A stretch of DNA of 64,000 nucleotides from Lacunisphaera sp. GTDB taxonomy: Bacteria; Verrucomicrobiota; Verrucomicrobiia; Opitutales; Opitutaceae. Position numbers and translations under genes: made by a program. This document shows, one piece after another, positions 51,849 through 63,800 of the stretch. A model generated the notes under the pieces. That model worked only from the letters and a program-made list of their open reading frames with translations, ran no database searches and was not told the DNA's origin. Positions within the stretch are counted from its first letter, which is position 1, and each line of letters opens with the position of its first letter. The DNA is taken from the NCBI GenBank assembly GCA_029945445.1, contig JAQSCO010000048.1, positions 27,427 through 91,426 on the forward strand, written 5' to 3'.

Positions 51849-54800
51849 TCAACCCGGGGGACGACCGGAAGCCATGGCCAGGGAGTCCGACTGATTCGTC
51901 CGCTGGTTGGACGCCGTCAGGCTGGGGGCCGCCGGCACGCCCTCGACCAGGGCCCGCATGAATTCCGGCTCCGTGTTGAGCCGGGCGCGCAGGATGCTGC
52001 CGTAAATCTGGGCCTTCGAGCTTTCCAGTTCCTGCCGGGTGAGACCCAGCAGTTCGATCCGCTTCAGCGTCTCCTGGAGAGTCTTCACATAGTCCAGCAC
52101 CCGCACGGCATCGGGCTCCTTGCTCGTCTCCAGCCAGGCCCGGAAATCCTTGGCGCCCGCGTTGGTGGTCGTCGCCGAGAAGGCCTCGAAGCTCGCCGCC
52201 AGCGCGCGAGCCACCTCGTCGAGCTTGTGTTGGTCCAGCCCGATCAGGCCGGTGGCCGTGGCCAGCCGGATGACTTCGCGCAACGCCTTGTCCTCAATGC
52301 GGGCGTCCGCCACCTCGTAGTCCGATTCCCGGGGCCGTTCCCGTTCCGGAATCGTCGTGAACAACCCCTTGCGCAGCTCGCGCGACCGGCGTTCGTCCGG
52401 CCGCAGCGGCCGGGCGTAGATGCCCAGCGCCTGCAGTTGCTCGCGCACGGCGGCGGCCAGTTCGATTTCCGGCGGCGTGGCTTCGACGGTCTGCACGGGC
52501 ACATTCGGGGCGGTGTTGTTCGACACAACCGCCCGCACCGTCGCATTGGTCGTAACCAAGGTGCGCAAGGGCGTCAGGTCGATGGGGCCAATCAGACTGT
52601 CCGGTGTGATGAATCGGGGACCGCCGATGCCGGGGATACCGAGCAGGTCGAGATAGACCAGATTGGGACCCACGAGGGGCCGGTTTCGGTTAACGCTGAT
52701 CAGGTCGGCGACATAAACCGGGTGCACCGTGCCGTCCTTGCCGGTCACGATGTCGATGGTCAGGGGTCCCGTGACGTTGTTGGACAGGATGTTTCCGGTG
52801 ATAGTGGCGTAGTCGAAGAAATTGGCCGATCCGGTCGTCGGCGAAAAACTGGTCCGGGTCGGGAAGGCCACACCAAGGGTATATGAGGGATTATCGCTAA
52901 AGAAGAATACCCCACCGCCAATCAATTCGGTGCCCCGGTCCTGGGTCGACTGGCCGCTGGCATTATCGACGCTGGCGGGGCCCCGGGACTGCAGGTGGAT
53001 GCCCTGGGAGGCTCCGTTGTGGGCCATCAGCACGAGATAATTGGCAGCGGCAATGCTGCCCACCGACAGGCCGTCCCCGGCCGCCGTGCCGTCGGCGATC
53101 GCGATGAACGAGCCGTTGCGCACGGTCAGGCGTTCAAAGGGCTGCATCGTAATCTTGCGCGCAAAGAGATAAAAGTCGCCTTGGTCGCTCTTAAAGATGG
53201 AAGAACGCGGCGGCGGGGCGGTCTTGGCGGCCACCGTGCCACCGGCGGCGCCGCTGCCCAGGATGATTTCGCCCGTGGCGGAATCGATCGTGGTGTCATG
53301 CGTCGTGCTGCTCGCGTTGTTGAAACGCAGGAAATCGTTGCCGGCGCCGACCCCGTTGCCGATGTCCAGGAGAATGTCACCCTCGGCCCAGATGCCGCCG
53401 CCGATGACCATGTTGCGGCCGGTGGCGGTGAACTTGGCCAGCCGGCCGCTGGGCGCACCCAGGTCGCCGCCGACACTGATGGTCGCTGCCGGAGCCGTCA
53501 GGGTAAGCGTCTGGCCGGTCGCGGTGATGGCCGAGCGGAAGTTTATGCCCGGCGCCACCGGGTCAGTGAATGCCGCCGCCAAGGAGGAGTTGAAGCTCAG
53601 GTTGGTGAGCATTGTGGCCGCACCCGCGTAAACCTGCGTGCCCGTGGTGTCGATGGTGAGGGCGGAGGCTCCACCGAAGGTCACCGGATCGTTAAGGGTG
53701 ATGCCGGTCGCCCTGATATTCGCATTCACGGCCGTCGTGCCCGGGGAATCAGTCGTGATGTCACCGACGCGGCTGGTCAGCCCCACCGGGGCGTTGAAGG
53801 TCGTGACCCCGGAAACATTGGCGATGAGGTCGCTTTCCCCCGTGGTGGCCGCGTTAAGGAGGGGGCGGCTCAAGGAGACCAGCGACGGGCCCGTGTTGAC
53901 TGTGCCGTTGAAGGTCAGCGCGGAGGCGCCGAAGGTCGTCGTGGTGCCGAGGAGCACCGCATTGTTGTAGATCTGGGCCCCGGTGGTGGTAACCCCGGCG
54001 CCAGCGCCGTAGAACAACATGCGGCCGGTCGCGGTGGTGGTGAGGCCCGCGAGATTCAGGCCGGCACCGCCGACGGGCCCGCCGAAGACCAGATCGCCGG
54101 AAACATTCACGGTCAGGGTCTGGCCGCCATTACTCGCGCCGCGGAGGGTCTGGTCGAACCAGCCCGCGCTGGCATTGATGGTGAGGTTGTTCGAGACCAC
54201 CACCGGATCGAGGAAGAGGAATCCCCCATTGGCGCCCAGCGAACCGCCGGCCAGAATCGTCGTGCCCGGCGCATCAGTGGTCAGGTGGCGCACACTGACG
54301 GGCCCGGAGAAAGTGGTGATGCCGGCGGTGTTCACGGCCAGGTCGCCGCCGCCGCCGCTGAGGGCTTGGTCGAAAGTAACGTTCCCTCCGGCCTTGACCG
54401 TGTAGGGACCGCTCATTGCAAAGGGGCTGATGAACCGGGCCGCACCGGTGGCGGTTACCGTCACCGCGCCGCCCGCCGTGGAGGTCGCCGCGAGCTGCAC
54501 ATTCGCCCCGGCCTGAACCGTAATCGACCCGCCGGCCGTGGTGAGCGTCCCGGGGGCGGTGGCCGTGACGTTGCCCGCGGCGGCGGTGAGATTCAGATTG
54601 CCGGATGAAGTGCTGACGGGGGCGTTGATGAGCAGGTCGCCCGCGGTCGAGCCCAGGCTGACCGTCGCGCCGCCGGTGATCGGGTTGCTGATGGTCATGG
54701 TGCCCGCGGACTGCAGGTTGAGCGCCCCGGAAGACTGCACGCCCGCGAAGTTGATCGAGCTGACGTTGAACAGGGTGATCGCCGCGCCCGCCAGCTGGAC

Positions 54801-57800
54801 GGTGCTGAAGTTGTTGCCCGGGGTGTCGAGGGTGATGTTGAAACCATTGGCGTTGAAGCTGGCCAAACCGGTCTGGACAACCGTGGGGATGGCCCCGCTG
54901 TCCGTGATGTTGCCGACCGCGTTCACGGTCAGGTTGCCGCTGAGGGTGTTGCCGAGCAGATCGAAGGGCGAATTGTCCACCACGCTCACATTCGCGAGCC
55001 CCACGGTGGGCGCAAAGGTCACGGTGCCGGTGAAGTTGTTGCCGACATTGTTCACGGTGATCGAGGCGCCGACCGCGCTGGCGGTGAAGAGCGAGTTGCC
55101 AGTGATGAGCAGTGCCCCGCCCGTGTTGGTGATATCGCCCGTGGTCGCGGTCGCCGTGAGATTGCCGGTGATCGCGATCGGGCCCAAGTCGAGGATGCTG
55201 GTGTCCACCAGGGTAACGTTAGTGCCGTTGGTCACCCCGACCGGACCGCCAAAGTTGTTGCCCGCCTGGGTCAGCGTCACGCTGTTGCCCGCCCCCGGAG
55301 TCAGCGTCGTGATGCCGGTCACCACGAGATTACCCGTCTGGGTGATCGCGCCATTGGTGGTCACATTAAGGGCCTGCACCGTCGTGGTCGGCAATACCTG
55401 CCCCGCCGCGGTGTTATTGATGGTCAGGGTGCCCAGCGGATTTACCCCGCCGATGGTCCCGCCGAAAGTGACTGCCCCCGTGCCGGTGTTGATGGTCAGG
55501 TTGCGCGCCGTCGCGTTGAACGAGTTCAGGATCGTGGCAAAGGCCACGGCGCTGTTGGTCGTCGCCAAGGTCGTGTTCGCGTTCAACGTCACCGAGTCCC
55601 CGTAGGTCTGCGCACCCGTCGTCGTCACCGCCCCGCCGTTGATCGCCGTCGTGCCACCGGCGTTCGTCGTCAGGCTCGTCAGCGCCGTGCCGCCGCCGAC
55701 CGCCCCGCCGAAGGTTGTCGTGCCGCTCGAGTTGGCCACCAGGGTGTTCGCGCCATCGACGGCGCCCGTGAAGGTGATCGTGCCACTGCCGGTGGAGACG
55801 GTCGTCGCCCCCGCGAGCGTCGTCGTGCCGCCCACGCCGAAGGCATTATTGGTCGTCGTGTAGGTCCCGTTGAGGGTCGCGTTCTCGCCATAGCTCTGAA
55901 CGCCGGTTGTCGTGACATTCAACAACGAGACGGTGCCGCCGGCGTCCGTCGTCAGGCTCGTCAGCGCCGTGCCGCCGCCGACGGCCGCACTGAAGGTCGT
56001 CGCGCCGGTCGAATTGGCAGTCAAGGTCTGTCCGCCATTCACGGTCGAATTGAAGCTGATCGCCCCCGTCCCGGCGTTCACAGCCACGGCCCCGGTCAAC
56101 GTCGTCGCCGAGGCGTAGGTGACGTCGTCGTTGGTGGTCGTGATGTCGCCCGCCGTCGAGATGCCACCGGTGGCGGTGAGCGAGACCGCGCCGTCGGAAG
56201 TGATGTCGCCGGCCGCCGCGAAGGTCGCCGTGCCGCTCTCCACCACGGTCACCGGGCCGGTGCCCGTCGTCGTGATGGTATTATTAACCGCCAGGTTCGT
56301 GCCGGTGAGACTCACCCCGCCCGCCGCGTTCGTGTTGACCGCGCCGTTCAAGGTCGTTGTGCCCGTGCCGGCCGACTGCGTCAGGGTGGCGGAAGAGAAG
56401 GTCGTCGCCGTGACATTGTTCGCCGAGGCGATGGTCACGTTGCCCAGGCGCGTCGCCCCGACCACGCCGGTGAAGGTCACACTGCCCGTGCCGGCCGTCA
56501 GCGTCAGGTCCTGGGCGCCGTCGAGTGTGGAGGAGAAGGCGATGTTGCCGGTCCCCGCCCCCGTGTTCACCGCCACCGCGCCGGTCAGCGTGGTCGCCGA
56601 GGCGTAGGTCACGTCGTCGTTGGTGGTCGTGATGTCGCCCGCCGTCGAGATGCCACCGGTGGCGGTGAGCGAGACCGCGCCGTCGGAAGTGATGTCGCCG
56701 GCCGCCGCGAAGGTCGCCGTGCCGCTCTCCACCACGGTCACCGGGCCGGTGCCCGTCGTCGTGATGGTATTATTAACCGCCAGGTTCGTGCCGGTGAGAC
56801 TCACCCCGCCCGCCGCGTTCGTGTTGACCGCGCCGTTCAAGGTCGTTGTGCCCGTGCCGGCCGACTGCGTCAGGGTGGCGGAAGAGAAGGTCGTCGCCGT
56901 CACGTTGTTCGCCGAGGCGATCGTGACATTGCCCAGGCGCGTCGCCCCCACCACCCCACCGAAGCTCACGCTGCCCGTGCCGGCGGTAAGAGTGAGATCC
57001 TGCCCGCCGTCCAGCGTGGAGGAGAAGGCGATGTTGCCGATCCCCGCCCCCGTGTTGACCGCCACCGCGCCGGTCAGCGTCGTCGCCGAGGCGTAGGTGA
57101 CGTCGTCGTTGGTGGTCGTGATGTCGCCCGCCGTCGAGATGCCACCGGTGGCGGTGAGCGAGACCGCGCCGTCGGAAGTGATGTCGCCGGCCGCCGCGAA
57201 GGTCGCCGTGCCGCTCTCCACCACGGTCACCGGGCCGGTGCCCGTCGTCGTGATGGTATTATTAACCGCCAGGTTCGTGCCGGTGAGACTCACCCCGCCC
57301 GCCGCGTTCGTGTTGACCGCGCCGTTCAAGGTCGTTGTGCCCGTGCCCGCCGACTGCGTCAGGGTCGCCGCATTGAAGGTCGAGGAGGCGGTGACATTGT
57401 TGGCCGAGGCGACTATCACATCACCCAGCCGCGTCGTCCCCACTGCTCCCGTGAAGGTAATGTTCCCGGTCGTGCCCGCCGTCAGCGTCAGATCCTCGGC
57501 ATTCACCCCGGCCGTGGTCGCATCCAGCGTGCTCTGGAAGGTGATGCTCCCGCCGGTCCCGCTCGTCGTCGTGTTGACCGCCACCAGGCTGCCCGACCCG
57601 TTCAGGGTCACGGCCCGCAGGAAGTCCACCGCGTCGGAGGTCGTGCTGATCGTCCGCGCGCCGGTGATCGTCACCGCGCCCGCCCCGTTCTGCGTCACCG
57701 CCCCGTCCGAGGTCACATTGGCGTTGAGCGTCAGCAAGCCTGCGTTCGTGAAGGTCACCGGGCCGCCGCTCGTCGTCGTGAGTGTCGCATTCACGGTCTG

Positions 57801-60800
57801 CACATTACCCGTCAGGCTGATGCCACCGGCGGCGTTCGTGTTGACCGCGCCATTGAGGGTTGTCGTGCCCGTGCCCGCCGACTGCGTCAGGGTCGCCGCA
57901 CTGAAGGTCGTCGCCGTGACATTGTTCGCCGAGGCGATGGTCACGTTGCCCAGGCGCGTCGCCCCGACCACGCCGGTGAAGCTCACACTGCCCGTGCCGG
58001 CCGTCAGCGTCAGGTCCTGGGCGCCGTCGAGTGTCGAACTGAAGTTGATGTTGCCGGCGCCAGCGCCGGTGTTGACCGCGACCGGGCCGGTCAGCGTCGT
58101 CGCCGAGGCGTAGGTGACGTCGTCGTTGGTGGTCGTGATGTCGCCCGCCGTCGAGATGCCACCGGTGGCGGTGAGCGAGACCGCGCCGTCGGAAGTGATG
58201 TCGCCGGCCGCCGCGAAGGTCGCCGTGCCGCTCTCCACCACGGTCACCGGGCCGGTGCCCGTCGTCGTGATGGTATTATTAACCGCCAGGTTCGTGCCGG
58301 TGAGACTCACCCCGCCCGCCGCGTTCGTGTTGACCGCGCCGTTCAAGGTCGTTGTGCCCGTGCCCGCCGACTGCGTCAGGGTCGCCGCATTGAAGGTCGA
58401 GGAGGCGGTGACATTGTTGGCCGAGGCGATCGTCACATCACCCAGCCGCGTCGTCCCCACCGCCCCCGTGAAGGTGATGTTCCCGATGCCCGCCGTCAGC
58501 GTCAGATTATCAACCCCGGCAGTCGCGCCGATCAGCGTGCTGTTAAAGTTGATGTTGCCCGCGCCGGCCCCCGTATCCACCGACACCGGACCGGTCAGGA
58601 TCACCGCATCGCTGAATGTGATGTCGCCACCCACGGTCAGAACGTTGGCCGCAAGGCGGATCTGGTCGGCCGCATTCACGGTGACCGTGCCCGCGCCGCT
58701 GGAGCGCACGATGCCGGAAACCTGGATGTCCGCCCCCACTGGAGCGCTGACGCCCGATTGCAGAGTGACGTTGCCCGCCGCCAAAACCTGGGTGTTGGCC
58801 CCGTCGGCCGCGATCAAGACACTCTCGCCAGTCGCACCGTCCAGCCCGGTGAAGAGCGCCGAACCCGTGAGCGTGGCGTGCCGTCCGGCGTCCACCTGTC
58901 CCGCGGGGCGCACCAGGACGCCACCGACACCGTCGGCATTGGTATCCGCCGTAAGGAGGATGTCGGAAGTTCCACCCGTGGTCTGCACCTGGGCGTTGAT
59001 AATGATATCGCGAGGCGCGGTGACGCTGATGGCTGCGTTATTAGTGAGGGCCGAATTGATGATCACGTCGTTGCCGTTGCCGGTCAGGGTGATGTTCGTC
59101 GCACCCACCACGGGCGTGGCGTTGATGGTCACCCCGCCTCCCGTGATGGTGAGCACTCCACCTGGGCCACCCGTCGTTGTCAGCACGCCATTGACATTGA
59201 TGGTCGAGGCCGTGACGCCAATGTCCCCGCCCGTGGCCGTAATGGCTTGAAGATTCGCCTGTCCGCCGCTCGTGATGGTGAAGGCACCGAGCGCCTTGGT
59301 CGCACCCAAAGAGTTATTCAGGTCAATGGTCCCCGTGCCGGCTGCCAGCGTCAGGGTTTCGACCCCCGCCGTCGTTGCATCGACCGCGCCATTGAACACG
59401 ATGTTGCCCGCCGTGGCCCCGGTCGTGATCGTGCGGCTCGCCGCCAGAATCACCGGGCTGTTGAAGGTGATGGTGCCGCCCGCACCTTGGGCCGTGCCGG
59501 CCCCGCCGCTCGTGTCAATGTTCCCGCTCAACGTGATCGTCGGCGTGCCATCGGTCGCCGTCAGCGCCACCGTGCCACCCGCCCCGCCCGGGTTCGTCCC
59601 CGTCGTCGCCGCGCTGCCTCTGGCCGTGATCGCCCCGGCGTTGATGTCCCCGCCGGAGAGCGTCACCGCGCCGGCCGCCCGCCCCGTCGTGTTGCCCACG
59701 TCCGCCCCGCCCGTGGTCGTGATCTGGCCGGTCGTCAACTGACCCGTCGTCGTGATCGCGACGTTGCCGCCGACCGTGTCGGCCGCCCCCGTGGTGTCGA
59801 TCGTGCGCCCTGAGGAGTCAAACGATGTCGCCGTCGTCACCGTCAGGCTCTTCGCCGTGGTGTTGCCCGCCGTCGCCGTCACCGTCCCGGCACTGTTAAT
59901 GGTGAGCGCGCCCAGCTTCGCCGTGCCGCCGGTGACCCCGCCGAAGCCCACACTGCCCGTGCCCGCCGTCAGCGTCAGGTCCTGCGCAAAGTTCGTTGTG
60001 CCGTCAACCGCCCCGAGGGTGACAGCGGCGCCGGCGCTGCCGCCGCTGTTCGTGGTATCAAGCGCCGAGCTGCCGGCGAGCGTCACCGCGCCGAGGATGA
60101 GCGACTGTCCGGCGGTCCGCACAATCCCATCGACCGTCGTCGTGCTGGCCGTCGAGGTGAGGCCGCCGGTGAATGTCAGCACATCGGCCGGGTTGTTGCC
60201 CAAGGTGACCCCGCCGGTATTGTTGAAGGTCGTCGTCCCGGCGATCGTGTTGGTCCCGCCGGTCAGCGCGACGTTGTAGGCGGCCGTGCCGACCCCGACC
60301 GTCAGGCCCGTCGTCGCCGTGGTGTTGCCCTGGAAGGCCACCGTCGCGGCCGCCGCGCTGTCGGTGAGGGCGATCGTCGCCGCGTCCACCGTGCTCTGGA
60401 AGGTCGTCCCGCCGGACTGCGTCACCGTCACCGTGCCGAGGTCCGTGCCCACCGCGCCGCTGACGGTCGCCGTGCCGGTCGTGTTGAGGGTGAGGTTCGA
60501 GGCCGTGCCACCCGCCGTGCCGCTCACCGCCGCCAGGCTGAGGGTGTTCGCGATGCCCGTGCCCACCGTCAAAGTCGTGCTGTCGGCCAGCGTCGCGGCC
60601 CCGAGCGTGATCGTGCCGGTCGAGGCGCCGCCCACTAGGGAGTTGCCGCCGACCGCCACCCCGGTGTTGCCGTCGCCGAGGGTGATGACCCCCGCGCCCG
60701 CCGCCGTCACCGTGCCGTTGAGGTTGACCGTGGACGGCGCCGTCGCCACCACTCCGCCGGTGAAGGCGAGCGTGTCGCCGCCGTCACCGAGCGTCACCGT

Positions 60801-63800
60801 GCCGGTGTTATTGAAGGTCGTCGTCCCGGCGATCGTGTTGGTCCCGCCGGTCAGCGCGACGTTGTAGGCGGCCGTGCCGACCCCGACCGTCAGGCCCGTC
60901 GTCGCCGTGGTGTTGCCCTGGAAGGCCACCGTCGCGGCCGCCGCGCTGTCGGTGAGGGCGATCGTCGCCGCGTCCACCGTGCTCTGGAAGGTCGTCCCGC
61001 CGGACTGCGTCACCGTCACCGTGCCGAGGTCCGTGCCCACCGCTAACGCAATCGTGACCACGCCCGTGGTGTTGATCGTCAGGTCCGAGGCTGCGCCACC
61101 CGCCGTGCCGCTGATCGAGCCGATGTTGATCGGGCTCGCCGCGCCCGTGCCCACCGTCAGCGTCACGCCGTCCGCCAGCGTCGTCGCGCCCAGCGAGATC
61201 GTGCCGCTGCCGGAACCCAGGGTGCTGCTCCCAGTCACGGCCGTGCCGCTATTCAGGTTGATCGCACTGTTCGTGGTGCTGATGTCGCCGTTGATCGAGT
61301 TCGCTCCCGCCGTGTGGGTCACCCCGCCGGTGAAGTTGAGCGTGTCGCCGCCGTCACCGAGCGTCACCGTGCCGGTGTTCAGGAAGATCGTCGTCCCGGC
61401 GATCGTGTTGGTGCCGCCGGTCAGCGAGACGTTGTAGGCGGCCGTGCCGGCCCCGACCGTCATCCCCGTCGTCGCCGTGGTGTTGCCTTGGAAGGCCACC
61501 GTCGTGGCCGCCGCGCTGTCAGTGAGGGCGATCGTCGCCGCGTCCACCGTGCTCTGGAAGGTCGTCCCGCCGGACTGCGTCACCGTCACCGTGCCGATGT
61601 CCGTGCCCACCGCGCCGCTGACGGTCGCCGTGCCGGTCGTGTTGAGCGTCAGGCTGGAGACCGCGCCAAGCGCCGTGCCCGTCACGGCCGCCAGGCTGAT
61701 CGGGGTGGCCGCGCCGGCGCCCACCGTCAAGGTGACGCCGTCGGCGAGCAGCGCATTGCCCAGCGTGATCTGGCCCGTCGAGGTACCGCCCACCAGCGAG
61801 GTGCCGCCCACGCTCACGCCCGTGTTCGCGTCACCCAGCGTGATCACGCCCGTGCCCGCGGCCGTCACCGTGCCGTTCAAGAGGATGCCGGCCGTCGCGC
61901 TGAGCGGCGCCGTCGCCACCACTCCGCCGGTGAAGGTCAGCGTGTCACCGCCGTCACCGAGCGTCACCGTGCCGGTGTTATTGAAGGTCGTCGTCCCGGC
62001 GATCGTGTTGGTGCCGCCGGTCAGCGAGACGTTGTAGGCGGCCGTGCCGGCCCCGACCGTCATCCCCGTCGTCGCCGTGGTGTTGCCCTGGAAGGCCACC
62101 GTCGCCGCCGCCGCCGTGTCGCTCACCGTGATCTGCTTGGCGTCCACCGTGCTCTGGAAGGTCGTCCCGCCGGACTGCGTCACCGTCAGCTGATCGAGCG
62201 CGTTGCCGCCGGCCCCCACCGCGCCCGCAATCGTGGCGATGCCCGTGGTGTTGATGATCAGGGTTTCGGCGCCCGCCCCCGCATTGCCCAGCACGCTGCT
62301 CAGGTTGATCGCGTTCGCGATCCCCGTGCCCACCGTCAGGCTCACGCCATCGGTCAGCGTCGCCGCCCCCAAGGTGATCGCACCCGTCGAGGTGCCCCCC
62401 ACCGTCGAGTTGCCGCCGACCGCCACCCCGGTGTTGCCGTCGCCAAGGGTGATGACCCCCGTGCCCGCCGCCGTCACCGTGCCGTTGAGGTTGATGCCCG
62501 AGGGCGCCGTCGCCACCACTCCGCCGGTGAAGGCGAGCGCGTCGCTGCCGTCACCGAGGGTGATCGTGCCGGTGTTCAGGAAGGTCGCCGCGTTGTCCAC
62601 CGTGTTGGTCGTCCCCGTGAACGCCACGTTGTAGCCCTTGTTCGCCGTCGTCAGCGTCGTGATGTGCGTGTTGCCCTGGAAGGCGACCGTGCCGGTCGTG
62701 TCCGTGAGCGTCACTGCCCCGGCCGTGCCGGCGCCAATCGCCCCGCTGAAGGTCGTGCCGCCGGAGTTGGTGATCGTAAGGGTCGAGACATTGTCCGCGC
62801 TCGTGCCGGCGATCGCCCCGCCCGTGCCCGCATTCAAGTCCAGCGTAAACCCGCCACCGGCGACCGCCCCGAGCGTGATGTCTGCCCCCGCGGCAGTGTT
62901 GGCCGCGCTCGTGTTCACCGTGGTCGCGCCACCCAGCAGCACCGGGCCCGTCACCTGAAAAGTGCCACCCGTGCCAGTGGTGACGTAGGCGCCGTTCAGA
63001 GTCGTGCTCGTCGTGCCGGTGTAGCTCTGCAGCCCCGTCGTCTTGACGTTACCGGCACTGATCGTCTTACCGCTGGCCGTCAGGCTCGTCAGCGCCGTCG
63101 TGCCGACCGCGCCCTGCAGCGCAATCGCCCCGTTCGTGCCCGCCGTCAGGCCAAGGGTCTGGCCGTTGTCGATCGTGCTCGTGAAGGTGATGTTCGCGCC
63201 CGCCAGAGTGCCGCCGCTGTTAGTCGTATCCACCGTGGTCGGCCCGCCCAGCAGCACCGGCCCGGTGGCCGTGAACGCCCCCCCGGCGGTGACATAGTTA
63301 CCGTTGAGCGTCGTGCTCGTGAATGCCGTGTAGGTTTGAGTGCCCACCGTTCTGGCGCTGCCTGCGCTGATCATGCTGCCCTTCACCGTCAGGCTCGCCA
63401 GCGGCGCCGTGCCACCGATCGCCCCACCGAGGGTCACTGTCCCCGAGGTCGCGCTCACCGCGCCGCCGTTGGCCGCATCCAGCACCAGGTCGAACCCGCC
63501 ATCGATCGTGCTCGTGATGCCGCTGAAGGTGATCGCATCGGTGGTCACCACGCCTGCTGTCATCACCGTCACGTTTGCGCCCAGCGTTGTCGGTCCCGTC
63601 ACCGTGATCGCCCCGCCCGTGGTCGTCGAGGTCAGGTTGCCGTTGAGGGTCGTGCCCGTCGTGCCTGTTAACGCTGTATAAGTCTGGTTGCCCGTCGTCT
63701 GGGCGCTGCCCGCGCTAAGCGTGCTGCCCTTCACCGTCAGGCTCGTCAGCGGCGTCGTACCGCCGATTGCCCCCCCGAGGGTCACCGTGCCCGAGGTGGC

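Noticed and set aside
56119..63681. Many plus-strand frames inside the exoprotein repeat region
   Set aside because: They recur with the repeats because they are the complement of the repeated coding strand; Val/Pro/Ala-rich with no domains.
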